Below, one piece after another: positions 32,670-41,164 of a DNA stretch of 64,000 nt. The position numbers and the translations under genes are program-made. The notes below the pieces were generated by a model that saw only the letters and a list, made by a program, of their open reading frames with translations, made no database searches and was not told the DNA's origin. This DNA comes from Gordonia sp049847105 (GTDB taxonomy: Bacteria; Actinomycetota; Actinomycetes; Mycobacteriales; Mycobacteriaceae). The stretch's first letter is position 1. The number at the start of each line of letters is the position of its first letter. The stretch covers positions 582,740 through 646,739 of the forward strand of contig NZ_JBNCNS010000004.1 of NCBI RefSeq assembly GCF_049847105.1, in the 5' to 3' direction.

Positions 32670-33983
32670 TCACGGGTGCTCGGCGTGCAGAGTCGGCAAG
32701 GTGTATCGGCCGGTCGCGATCGCCTCGTCGCCGCCGTAGGCCCGCACGATCACGGTGAACGGGCCGTCCGGCGCCGGCAGCCAATTGGCCTGCGCAGCTA
32801 TATCATCGGGCCTCTCATGCGAGATGTGCAATGTGAGGGACCCGTCGTCGGCATAGACGATGCCGGGCGTGCGGTCGCCGATGGAGTAGCGATCGATGGG
32901 ATTTGCGACCAGGAGTCGTTCGGGGAGGCGGTACATGGTGGCCGACCAGAAGAACTTCACCTTCGGCAGAGCGTCGGGGCCGAAGGTGACGGTGTGGACC
33001 GTCGACCCGTCGGGCAGCTTTCCATCGGAGTCCTTCAGCCACCCGGCGTACCATGCCTCACTCGCCGGAAGACCGTAGATACCCTTGGCGGCCGCCATGT
33101 TTCGCTTGGTGTACTCACCGGCCATCTCGTCGTGAGTGCCGAAGACCCCAATCGACGACGCGAGCTGGTCGGCATTCAGTTGGAGATCGGCTTTCGCCTC
33201 TGCCATCCCGGCGGTGAGCTCTGCCCGCTCGTCCTCGGACAACGATTCGAGGCTGAACTCTCCGGAGCCGTCGAGCCCGATCCCGGCCATGCGATCGCGA
33301 ACGGCTCGATCCTCGTCGAGTACCGGACAGAACTGGAGGAGGAAGTCGAGCAGAGGGAAGAATTCCGTGGTCTGGGTGAACTTCTCCTCATCCCATGCCG
33401 GCCACGCAGGTGCTGCCGTGGGTGCCGGGGAGTCGCCACCGGAGAACGCACTCAGCGGCTCGACGCGATAGGAGCGCTGGATGGCGCTCATCGACTCGAC
33501 CCCGTCGGGCATCAGGGAGGTGCGGGTGAGGCTCCCGACGAAGTCGGTGGCCGAGCGGATGACGCCGTCGATGCCCGGAGGGGTGTCACCCGCCCAGGAC
33601 GGCCCTGCGATCAGGTACGAACCCGCGTTCGGTCCGGTGGTCACCGCACCGACGTAACCGGCGTAGATGGTGTACAGGTCGTGGAACGGCAGGATGTAGT
33701 ACCGGTCGATGGCCGGCACCGTCACCACGTAGGGCTCGGCACGCAGGTCGAGCCACAACCATGAATACGGGGTGTCGTTGTTGGGGGTGACGATGTCGGT
33801 GTTCTCGGGGCGCGCGGGCTGCGGATAGTGCCGGTACTGCCCGAAACCGCCGGTGTAGCGCGGATCGTTCACGTCGACGGCCTGCGCGTAGAGGGTTCGG
33901 TAGTTCTCCACCATGGCGTATCCGAACGCGAAGGCATCCTTCGCGACCTGGCGGATCGACGACGTCGGCATCGAGAACTCCAT
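32670..33983 (-). CDS. DUF1254/DUF1214 protein
   Basis: A 437-aa soluble protein with the DUF1254 half first (AFAFGYAMVENYRTLYAQAVDVNDPRY, TPNNDTPYSWLWLDLRAEPYVVTVPAIDRYYILPFHDLYT). The DUF1214 half comes last (FFWSATMYRLPERLLVANPIDRYSIGDRTPG, LTLHISHERPDD, NWLPAPDGPFTVIVRAYGG). Such proteins are common and their biochemical role is unknown. It is the final gene of the catabolic cluster, 53 bases after the mycothiol nitroreductase homologue, and converges with the MmpS-like gene. No signal peptide is visible. Confidence 0.85.
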   Translation of the reverse strand: MEFSMPTSSIRQVAKDAFAFGYAMVENYRTLYAQAVDVNDPRYTGGFGQYRHYPQPARPENTDIVTPNNDTPYSWLWLDLRAEPYVVTVPAIDRYYILPFHDLYTIYAGYVGAVTTGPNAGSYLIAGPSWAGDTPPGIDGVIRSATDFVGSLTRTSLMPDGVESMSAIQRSYRVEPLSAFSGGDSPAPTAAPAWPAWDEEKFTQTTEFFPLLDFLLQFCPVLDEDRAVRDRMAGIGLDGSGEFSLESLSEDERAELTAGMAEAKADLQLNADQLASSIGVFGTHDEMAGEYTKRNMAAAKGIYGLPASEAWYAGWLKDSDGKLPDGSTVHTVTFGPDALPKVKFFWSATMYRLPERLLVANPIDRYSIGDRTPGIVYADDGSLTLHISHERPDDIAAQANWLPAPDGPFTVIVRAYGGDEAIATGRYTLPTLHAEHP

Positions 33984-34036
33984 CCTGTGCGGGACGTGGG
34001 CGTGCTTTCAGCATGCCCTACGCAACGACGACGACG

Positions 34037-34765
34037 TCACTTCTTTGTACGACGGCTCCCGCCATGCCAGTCCTCTTGCACGCCCACCTCGGCATCGGTC
34101 ACGCCGAATGCCGTCAGCTGAGGCTTCTCGCGAAGGCTACGTTTCAGTTCGGCGAAACCGGGGAAGCGGGCAAGACCGATCACATGGTCCCAGAGCGCCA
34201 CGGCATCGTCGTCGCTCGGCAACCGGCTGATCACGGGCCCGAAGAACGCGACTCCGTCCGGTGGCTCGAACTGGATGATGGGCGTGCCCACGTCCCGCCC
34301 GGTCAGCGCCAGGGCCTCATCCGTCTCGGCCTGGATCTCGGCGTCGAACGACGAATCGTCCAGCGCCGCAACGTGGTGGTCGGGCAGACCGAGTTCGGCG
34401 AGCACGGGACCGAGGAAGTCGGCCGTGCCGCGCAGGTCGCCACCATCCACGGTGTATGTACCGGTGTGGGTGTCGAAGATGCGGGTGCCGAACGCCGCAT
34501 AGAGGGAATCGACCGTCGCCCGACCATGCTCACGCCGAACGCTTGCGGTGGCCCGCAGCAGTCGAAGGCCGGCCGTGTGACCGGCCTCGTACTCCGGCGG
34601 GAAATGTGCGTCGTAGTCGATATGGGCGTTGAGCCGGCGCAGCGAGATGAACCGCCAGTCGACGGTGTAGTCGCGCTGTGCCCGCACCTTGCGGACCCAC
34701 TTGCTGGTCATCCAGGCGAACGGGCACACCGGGTCGAAGTAGAAGTTGATGTCGGCATCGGCCAT
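34037..34765 (-). CDS. DsbA-fold mycothiol-dependent nitroreductase homologue
   Basis: A 242-aa protein with a thioredoxin/DsbA fold. It begins INFYFDPVCPFAWMTSKWV; the C14-P-F-A motif corresponds to the CPWA-type active site of mycobacterial Rv2466c, in which only the first cysteine is kept. Later segments include VGTPIIQFEPPDGVAFFGPVISRLP, the cis-proline loop (GTPI). Rv2466c uses mycothiol to reduce nitro compounds and oxidants, so a role in thiol-dependent reduction or isomerisation of a pathway intermediate is plausible. ATG 34765 is used; ATG 34777 is possible. It sits between the second amidohydrolase and the DUF1254 gene. Confidence 0.83.
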   Translation of the reverse strand: MADADINFYFDPVCPFAWMTSKWVRKVRAQRDYTVDWRFISLRRLNAHIDYDAHFPPEYEAGHTAGLRLLRATASVRREHGRATVDSLYAAFGTRIFDTHTGTYTVDGGDLRGTADFLGPVLAELGLPDHHVAALDDSSFDAEIQAETDEALALTGRDVGTPIIQFEPPDGVAFFGPVISRLPSDDDAVALWDHVIGLARFPGFAELKRSLREKPQLTAFGVTDAEVGVQEDWHGGSRRTKK

Positions 34766-34813
34766 CGAAGTCATCTCTTTCGGTTGCGGTCCTGTCATCC
34801 ACGATAACGCCGA

Positions 34814-36253
34814 TCACCGCGCGGTCGGGTCGGCCTCCAATCGGGCCAGAACGGCGTCGAGATCCTGCCGCGACCACCACCCACCGTCGCGGACCACCCC
34901 GGCGACGTCGTGTAGTGCGGTGTGGTCGATGAGTGGATCTCGGTCGAGTAGAACGAGGTCCGCATTGAATCCGGCCGCGACCCGACCATGAGTGTCGCCC
35001 CGGCCGAAGAACCGTGCCGGCTCCGACGTCGCCATCTGCAGGATCTTCAGCGGCGTCAGCCCGGCGGAGGCGAGGTGGTCGAACTCGTCGTGCAGCGCGA
35101 AGCCGGGAATCACCCAGCCCGCCCCATTCGCGTCGGTGCCCGCGATCATCGGCACGCCGGCCTCGGCGAACACCTTCGTCATCCGCAACTGGGCTTCCCA
35201 ATGGTCACGCAGCGCGGCGCGAGTCGCCTCGGGGAGCTTGTCGAATCGGTGTGTCGCCTTACGCCATCGTTTGATCTCGGCCGCGTCGATGTACTTCAGG
35301 CGCGGATCATGTTGGTGTTCGGTAGCATCGGGAAACTGCTGGGTGTGTAGGCGGATCAGTGTCGGACACTGCCAGGTCTCGTGTTCGATGAACAGCGCAG
35401 CGAGCTCTGCCGCCTTGTCAGCGTCGAAGGTGTCGTCGGCGCGGGTGAGTTCCGCGGCGGCCGTGGGAGAGGTGCGCGTCGCCGGATTCACCACCAGTCG
35501 CGCGATCAGCTTGCCGACGATCCGATCCATACCCGGGATCTTCACGCCCGGTATCCGGATCTGTTTCGGTGGCACCGCTCGGATCTCCGCTTCGCAGCAC
35601 GAGGTGGCCGCAAAGACCGTCGGTCCGGGACCCAGGTGCTCGATGCAGCGCATTCCCCCGTGCGCGGCGTCACGGGGATCGACGTCGCCGGGAAGATGAC
35701 CCGCCAGCGGGATCCCCAGGCGGGTGGCCTCGGTGAGCGCGGCGAGAAAGCCGTCATGCTGCGTCATCCCCGCCTTGATGAAGTCGGCGCCCTGCTCGTG
35801 CTGGGCGCGCACCTCGTCGGTGGCGGCCTCGGCAGTCGCGGCATTCATGGGAGTCAAGAGCATGCCGGGGGTGGCGAGTAGTTCCGGCGCGCCGGTCGGC
35901 GCCGGAAGTCGGCCCGCGGCGCGGTCGGCGAGCAGCGCGGGACTGCCCGACATCTGCCGGAACCCGACCACCCCGTTCGCGAGCATGAGTGCGTACGCGC
36001 CGGCGACGTCGTCGGGGGTGTTCAGCGCGTGGGCGTGACCGTCGATGAAACCGGGTACGACGAATCGGCCGCTGCCGTCCACGCTCTCGACATCGCGGAC
36101 CTCGTCTTGGGCGGCGTCGATCAACGCGATCTTCCCTGCTGTGATCCGGATGTCGCGATGCGGGACGAGGGTGCCGCCGAGGACGTCGACAACGGTGACG
36201 TCGCGGATGATGAACGAGTCCCGGATCGCGGGTGTGGTGACGTAGTGCGTCAT
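34814..36253 (-). CDS. Amidohydrolase (imidazolonepropionase/prolidase-like type)
   Basis: A 479-aa metal-dependent hydrolase. A small beta-sandwich (IIRDVTVVDVLGGTLVPHRDIRI) leads into GFIDGHAHALNTP (H73, H75 metal ligands). Later come IPLAGHLPGDV, RCIEHLGPG (further histidines), and VPMIAGTDANGAGWVIPGFALHDE (the catalytic-type aspartate). The end ARFFGRGDTHGRVAAGFNADLVLLDRDPL is the usual family tail. It likely opens a cyclic amide, lactone or similar ring. Its ATG overlaps the upstream ACMSD-like gene stop (ATGA). Part of the leftward catabolic cluster. Confidence 0.87.
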   Translation of the reverse strand: MTHYVTTPAIRDSFIIRDVTVVDVLGGTLVPHRDIRITAGKIALIDAAQDEVRDVESVDGSGRFVVPGFIDGHAHALNTPDDVAGAYALMLANGVVGFRQMSGSPALLADRAAGRLPAPTGAPELLATPGMLLTPMNAATAEAATDEVRAQHEQGADFIKAGMTQHDGFLAALTEATRLGIPLAGHLPGDVDPRDAAHGGMRCIEHLGPGPTVFAATSCCEAEIRAVPPKQIRIPGVKIPGMDRIVGKLIARLVVNPATRTSPTAAAELTRADDTFDADKAAELAALFIEHETWQCPTLIRLHTQQFPDATEHQHDPRLKYIDAAEIKRWRKATHRFDKLPEATRAALRDHWEAQLRMTKVFAEAGVPMIAGTDANGAGWVIPGFALHDEFDHLASAGLTPLKILQMATSEPARFFGRGDTHGRVAAGFNADLVLLDRDPLIDHTALHDVAGVVRDGGWWSRQDLDAVLARLEADPTAR

Positions 36254-37200
36254 GATTCCGGGGTTCTCCTCAAGAGGGTGACCGCGTTGTCGGCAACCCG
36301 CGTGCGCCAGGGATCGTCGGCGTCCGGCCAGTTGTCGTCCAACTGCTTGGCCAGCAGGTCGACAGCAAAGGCCGGGGTGAAGCAGTAGTCGCTGCCGTAG
36401 AGCAGATGGTCGGTACCGAATCGACGAGTGAATGCACCCAGCTGATCGGGTATCGGGGCGCCGGCCAGATCGAACCATAGGCTTTCCCAACCGAGATCGC
36501 CGTCGACGTCGGCGGAGACCAACCCGGCCAGGCGGAACAGTTCGACGCGACTGAGCATCGTCGGCAACACGGCGCCGCAATGCGGGACCACGAACCGGAT
36601 GTCGGGATGACGAAGCAGCACACCGGCTGTGGCGAGATGGACGATCGTGCGCGTGGTGTCGAAGAGATACTCGAGCAGCGGTGCGGGGTAGCCGGTCAGC
36701 GTCGGATCGAAACCTGGTGGCGCGGTCGGGTGGACGAACACCACCGCCTTCTGCGCGGCCAATTCCTGCCACAGTGGTTCGAGGGCCGGAGCGCCCAGAT
36801 ACACACCGTGCGCGTTGGACTCGATACCCACACCCACACGGCCGGGGACGTCCCGGGTTCGTCGGGCCTCGTTGATCGCGCCGTCGACGTCCGGCAGGGG
36901 GAGTGTGGCGAAATACTCGAACCGGTTGGGATGATCGTGATGGAGACCGTGCATGAAATCGTTGACCTCGACGGCCAGCGAACCTGCCGCCGCATCATCG
37001 CCGAAATGCACTCCGGGAGAGGAGATCGACAGCACGGATCGGTCGATGCCGACCTGATCCATCATCGCGAGATGGTCCTGGACAGACCATTCCGGCCACG
37101 CCGGCATCGCGTCGGGCGTGATGTGTCCGGCGGTCTTCGCGGCGTCGACGTACCAGTCCGGTAGGACGTGGGCGTGGACGTCGACGAGTTCACCGCTCAC
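36250..37200 (-). CDS. ACMSD-like amidohydrolase/decarboxylase
   Basis: A 316-aa protein from GTG 37200, chosen over upstream starts because AGGAG lies 6 bases before it. It overlaps the ligase stop by 11 bases. Family marks: LVDVHAHVLPDWY (H9, H11), VLSISSPGVHFG, VVFVHPTAPPGFD, RFVVPHCGAVLP and HLLYGSDYCFTP. This is the amidohydrolase-2 group containing 2-amino-3-carboxymuconate semialdehyde decarboxylase and hydroxybenzoate-type decarboxylases. In this cluster it could decarboxylate a ring-cleavage product. Substrate not determinable from sequence. Confidence 0.85.
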   Translation of the reverse strand: MSGELVDVHAHVLPDWYVDAAKTAGHITPDAMPAWPEWSVQDHLAMMDQVGIDRSVLSISSPGVHFGDDAAAGSLAVEVNDFMHGLHHDHPNRFEYFATLPLPDVDGAINEARRTRDVPGRVGVGIESNAHGVYLGAPALEPLWQELAAQKAVVFVHPTAPPGFDPTLTGYPAPLLEYLFDTTRTIVHLATAGVLLRHPDIRFVVPHCGAVLPTMLSRVELFRLAGLVSADVDGDLGWESLWFDLAGAPIPDQLGAFTRRFGTDHLLYGSDYCFTPAFAVDLLAKQLDDNWPDADDPWRTRVADNAVTLLRRTPES

Positions 37201-39178
37201 CGGAAACTCCTGTCCGGTCTGCGTACTTCGCGAAAGAGCGCAGAGCGTCCGGATCATCGACGGTGTCGACGCCGGTGACCTGCATCAGCGGTCGTCCCTG
37301 GATCAGGCGTTTCACCGGGACCTCCAACTTCTTGCCGGTGCGCGTGTGCGGGATGGCGGGCACCTCGATGATGTCATCTGGGACGTGGCGTGGCGATGCC
37401 TTCGATCGAATCGCCTCACCGATCCGTCTGCGTAGGTCGTCATCGAGCACGCCGCCATCGGCCATCACCACGAACAGCGGCATCCAGTAGCCCGACCCCT
37501 CGAGCTCGGCTCCCACGACGAGAGACTCACGGATCTCGGGGAAGTCCTCGACGACGTCGTAGATGTCGGCACTGCCGAGCCGGACACCCTGACGATTCAG
37601 CGTGGCATCCGACCGGCCGGAGATGACGAGGCTGCCGCGCTCGGTGACCGTCACCCAGTCGCCGTGGCGCCAGATACCCGGATAGACATCGAAATATGCG
37701 TCCCGATAGCGGCTTCCGTCCGGATCGTTCCAGAACGCCACCGGCATCGACGGCATCGGAGTGGCGATCACCAATTCGCCGACCTCGCCGACGACCGACC
37801 GACCGTCGGTGTCCCACGCCTGCAGGTCGACACCGAGTAACGGCGCCGAGATCTCCCCCGGCCAGACCGGCGTGGTGGGGGCGCTGCCGGCGAATCCGCT
37901 GACCACATCGGTGCCGCCACTGGTGGACGCCACCTGGACATGAGCACCGAGTTCGTCGTGCACCCAGTGATAACTCTGCGCGGGCAGCGGTGCACCGGTG
38001 CAGCCGATGGCCCGCAACGCGGACAGATCGAAGGCGGTGGCGGGACGGAGACCTGCCTTGGCGCTTCCCGCCAGGTAGCCCGGGCTGACACCGAGAACCG
38101 AGACGCGATGGTCGGCGGTGATCTCCCATAACCGTTCGGGTCCTGGGTGATTGGGGCTGCCGTCGTAGAGGACGATGGTGGCCCCGACCAACAGTCCGGA
38201 TACCACCATGTTCCACATCATCCAGTTGGTGGTGGTGTACCAGAAGAACCGCTCACCGGGCCGGAGATCGTTGTGGAGCCCGAGCAGCTTCAGGTGGTCG
38301 ATCACCACGCCGCCGTGTGAGTGGACGATGCCCTTTGGTACACCCGTCGTCCCCGACGAAAAGAGCACCCACAGTGGATCGTTGAACTCGACGCGGACGA
38401 ACTCGGGTTCGGCGGGGTCGGAGACGACGCCGTCCCAGTCGGCCACGCCCGGGGTGTCGGTGGCGTCGGGCCAGGAGCCGAGAATCGGCACCTGTAGCAC
38501 CGCCCGCAGTGTGGGCACCGAAGCTCGCAGTTGCTCGACCTCGGCTCGCCGGTCATGCGCCTTCCCGTTCCAGCGGTAGCCGTCCGCCGCGATCAGGACG
38601 GTCGGTTCGAGCTGGCCGAGCCGGGCCGCGGCACCCGCGGCGCCGTAGTCCTGTCCGCAACCCGACCAGATCGCGCCGATCCCGGTGGTGGCCAGCAACG
38701 CGACGACGGGATGAACGGAGTTCGGCAGGTATCCGACGACTCGATCGCCCCGACCGACGCCTTGTGTCCGCAACCATCGCTGCAACGATCCGACCATGCC
38801 GCGCAACCCATCCCAGGTGACCTTCGACGTGGTACCCGCCTCGTCCACCGCAATGATGGCGATCTCGGTGCCGTCGTCGGTGCCGTGGCGTCGTAACGCG
38901 TGTTCGGCGTAGTTGATTCGCGCACCGGGAAACCATCGGGCGCCTGGCATCGTCGAATCCGGTAAGGCGACGTCCGGAACGTCGTCGGCCTGCACGTCGA
39001 AGAAGTCCATGACCGCCGACCAGAAGTCTCCGACCTGCTCGGTCGAGTAGGTCCACAGATCGTGGTAGGTCGGGTGGTCGACGCCGGTCTGTGCGGAGAC
39101 GAACTCGGCGAACCGGGCGAGCTGGGTGTTCGCGGAGTCGTCGGAGGGCTGCCAGATCGGGGTGATGTCGGGGGTCAT
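37190..39178 (-). CDS. Acetoacetyl-CoA synthetase-like acid:CoA ligase
   Basis: A 662-aa AMP-forming ligase of acetoacetate-CoA ligase layout. The N-terminal cap is FAEFVSAQTGVDHPTYHDLWTYS, then ARWFPGARINYAEHAL, the P-loop LFSSGTTGVPKGIVHSHGG, FFWYTTTNWMMWNMVVSGLL, STSGGTDVVSGFAGS and GSLVISGRSDATLNRQGVRLG. The tail IPHTRTGKKLEVPVKRLIQG carries the catalytic lysine. Authentic enzymes activate acetoacetate; in a ring-cleavage cluster it may instead activate a short keto acid or serve acetoacetate released by an FAH-family step. It follows the dioxygenase after a 153-base gap holding a palindromic repeat. Confidence 0.88.
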   Translation of the reverse strand: MTPDITPIWQPSDDSANTQLARFAEFVSAQTGVDHPTYHDLWTYSTEQVGDFWSAVMDFFDVQADDVPDVALPDSTMPGARWFPGARINYAEHALRRHGTDDGTEIAIIAVDEAGTTSKVTWDGLRGMVGSLQRWLRTQGVGRGDRVVGYLPNSVHPVVALLATTGIGAIWSGCGQDYGAAGAAARLGQLEPTVLIAADGYRWNGKAHDRRAEVEQLRASVPTLRAVLQVPILGSWPDATDTPGVADWDGVVSDPAEPEFVRVEFNDPLWVLFSSGTTGVPKGIVHSHGGVVIDHLKLLGLHNDLRPGERFFWYTTTNWMMWNMVVSGLLVGATIVLYDGSPNHPGPERLWEITADHRVSVLGVSPGYLAGSAKAGLRPATAFDLSALRAIGCTGAPLPAQSYHWVHDELGAHVQVASTSGGTDVVSGFAGSAPTTPVWPGEISAPLLGVDLQAWDTDGRSVVGEVGELVIATPMPSMPVAFWNDPDGSRYRDAYFDVYPGIWRHGDWVTVTERGSLVISGRSDATLNRQGVRLGSADIYDVVEDFPEIRESLVVGAELEGSGYWMPLFVVMADGGVLDDDLRRRIGEAIRSKASPRHVPDDIIEVPAIPHTRTGKKLEVPVKRLIQGRPLMQVTGVDTVDDPDALRSFAKYADRTGVSGER

Positions 39179-39204
39179 GGGATCCTCGTGTTGTGCGGGA
39201 GGGG

Positions 39205-39329
39205 TTTCGATACGCGGCGGGCTCGCTGCGCTCGCTCGTCGCCACTCAACCGGCGGGTAGGGGCTCAGCCAGCGGCGGCGGCATTTCCGCCGATCGAGTG
39301 GCCCGGAGCGCCAGCGGAGGGCGTATCGA
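39205..39329. repeat. Palindromic intergenic element (REP-like)
   Basis: TCGATACGC at 39207-39215 pairs with GCGTATCGA at 39321-39329. Between them lies CTCGCTGCGCTCGCTCGTCGCCACTCAAC-type sequence. The element fills almost exactly the gap between the ligase start and the dioxygenase stop. The same GATACGCG...CTCGCTGCGCTCG core recurs at 63894-63935. Such dispersed dyads are common between genes in Gordonia and Rhodococcus. Confidence 0.7.
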
Positions 39330-39331
39330 GA

Positions 39332-40255
39332 TCAGACAGCGCTGTGCACGCCGGACATCAGCGCACCGAGGTCCTCCGGTGCCAGGAACGACGGGGGCGG
39401 TGGCGGGCCCCAGCTGAACAGACCCTTGGCCCCTTCGAACACCTCGGGCGTCCACAGCTGGTCGTCGACGATGGAGTCCATGTCGGAGTAGTACTCGCTG
39501 AAGTTGCCTGCCGGATCCTTGAGGTACCAGAAGAAGTTGGAGCCGGCGTGATGACGGCCCAGACCCCAGACGTGACGATCGGGATCGGCCTCGAGCATGC
39601 GCGTCGCGCCGCGACCGATGTCGTCGACGTCGTCGAGCTGCCACGACGTGTGGTGCAGGAAACTGACCGGCGCCTGCTGCACCAGGACGTTGTGATGGTC
39701 GGTGGAGCAGCGCAGGAACGCGGCCAGGCCCTTGACCTCGTCACTGACCTTGAATCCGAGGCCGTGGGTGAAGAAACGCTGCGTCACAGCATGATCGGTA
39801 CTGCCGATGACGGCGTGACCGAGCTTGCGGGGCTTGACCGGATTCTCCCGGAGGATGCCCGGCGCTCGGCACGTCTTGCGCTCGAGACGGCCCGGCCCGT
39901 TGTAGGGCGTCGGTTCCACATGGGTCTGGGTGATCCGGGGCTGCACCTCGACCACGGCACGCAGGCCGGTGGCCTGCTCGGTCGCCGCGATGCTGGTGGC
40001 CGTCCGGTCGAACGGGATGCCCAGCCCGTTCAGATTGTGGGCGATCTGGTCGATGTCGTCGGGGCTGTCGGCGCCGACGGTGAGTCCGATCAGCCGACGC
40101 GACGGCGCATCGAGGATCCGGAGTTGGCGTCCGCCGTCGACCGTTGACAGCCAACCGTCAGCTTCCTCGGTGAGGCCGAACTCCGAGTAATAGGAACGGG
40201 TTTCCGCGACGTTCGGCACACCCACGGTGACCGAGGCGAGACGATGCAAGCTCAT
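39332..40255 (-). CDS. Type I extradiol ring-cleavage dioxygenase (VOC family)
   Basis: A 307-aa two-domain VOC protein. The C-terminal domain carries the iron-ligand set of type I extradiol enzymes: H147 in KLGHAVIG, a histidine in FLHHTSWQ (201-202) and E254 in FSEYYSD. GRHHAGSNFFWYLKDPAGN supplies second-sphere histidines. Length is normal for HsaC/BphC-like enzymes. It should cleave a catechol next to its hydroxyl pair using Fe(II) and O2. It is coupled to the FAH gene (ATGA overlap) and lies downstream of a flavin hydroxylase pair that could make the catechol. Confidence 0.9.
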   Translation of the reverse strand: MSLHRLASVTVGVPNVAETRSYYSEFGLTEEADGWLSTVDGGRQLRILDAPSRRLIGLTVGADSPDDIDQIAHNLNGLGIPFDRTATSIAATEQATGLRAVVEVQPRITQTHVEPTPYNGPGRLERKTCRAPGILRENPVKPRKLGHAVIGSTDHAVTQRFFTHGLGFKVSDEVKGLAAFLRCSTDHHNVLVQQAPVSFLHHTSWQLDDVDDIGRGATRMLEADPDRHVWGLGRHHAGSNFFWYLKDPAGNFSEYYSDMDSIVDDQLWTPEVFEGAKGLFSWGPPPPPSFLAPEDLGALMSGVHSAV

Positions 40256-41136
40256 GATGATGCTTCCTGGGAGGTTGCGGAGACGAAGGTCTGGTGGAGT
40301 TCACCGATGCCGGAGATCCAGCTGTCGAGACGTTCGCCCGGCGCGAGGAAACGTTTGGGATCGCGCCCGGCGCCGACCCCGGATGGGGTACCGGTGAAGA
40401 TCACGTCGCCCGGATAGAGGGTCACGTTGCGCGACAAGGTCGCGACCAGTTGGGAGACCGAGAAGATCAGCTCGCGGGTGCGGCCCTTCTGCATGCCCTC
40501 ACCGTCGATGGTGCAGCCGAGTTCGAGGTCGTCACGGTCGGCGAGCTCGTCCGGTGTGACCAGCCACGGTCCCTGCGGAGAGAATCCAGGGAAGGACTTG
40601 CCGAGACCGAACTGCGGTGCCGGACCACGGGTCTGGGTGATCCGTTCACTGATGTCCTGCCCTACCGTCAGCCCGGCGACGTGATCCCAGGCGTCGCTCT
40701 CGGCGATGTCGGTGGCCTCGCGACCGATGATCGCGACGAGTTCAACCTCCCAGTCGACCGCGCCGTTCTCGGGGATGACGACGGTGGTGTCGGGGCCGGA
40801 GAAGCTGGACACGTACTTGGTGAAGACCGGCGGCAGGTGTGTCGGCGACTCGAAACCGGATTCGGCGGCATGCTCGTCGTAGTTCAGGCCGACGGCGAAC
40901 ACCTGACGCGGCCGGGGTGACGGCGCGCCGAGGCGGGCGCGGTCGATGGGCGAGATGTCCGCGGACGAGACGTCGAAAGAGGCTGCCCAATCGGCGAGTT
41001 CGGACCATCGGTCATAGACGGATACCAGGTCGGGCCCGAAGCGTCCGTCGGACGCGGTGGCGATGTCGATACCCTGTTCGGCGCCGGAATCCCCGGTCAC
41101 CAGGACCGCACGGTCGTCGTGGTTGGCAATACGCAT
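40252..41136 (-). CDS. Fumarylacetoacetate hydrolase-family protein
   Basis: A 294-aa enzyme from ATG 41136 with AAGGAG upstream. Family motifs: VFAVGLNYDEHAAESG, PPVFTKYVSSFSGP, VDWEVELVAIIGREA (metal-binding E-x-E), GRTRELIFSVSQLVATLS and VIFTGTPSGVGAGRDPKRFL. FAH enzymes hydrolyse or decarboxylate ring-cleavage products with a Mg ion. It is the natural next step after the extradiol dioxygenase, to which it is coupled. Whether it acts as C-C hydrolase, decarboxylase or isomerase is not fixed by sequence. Confidence 0.9.
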   Translation of the reverse strand: MRIANHDDRAVLVTGDSGAEQGIDIATASDGRFGPDLVSVYDRWSELADWAASFDVSSADISPIDRARLGAPSPRPRQVFAVGLNYDEHAAESGFESPTHLPPVFTKYVSSFSGPDTTVVIPENGAVDWEVELVAIIGREATDIAESDAWDHVAGLTVGQDISERITQTRGPAPQFGLGKSFPGFSPQGPWLVTPDELADRDDLELGCTIDGEGMQKGRTRELIFSVSQLVATLSRNVTLYPGDVIFTGTPSGVGAGRDPKRFLAPGERLDSWISGIGELHQTFVSATSQEASS

Positions 41137-41164
41137 GAGTGAGTTCTCCTTTGGTGGTATCGGG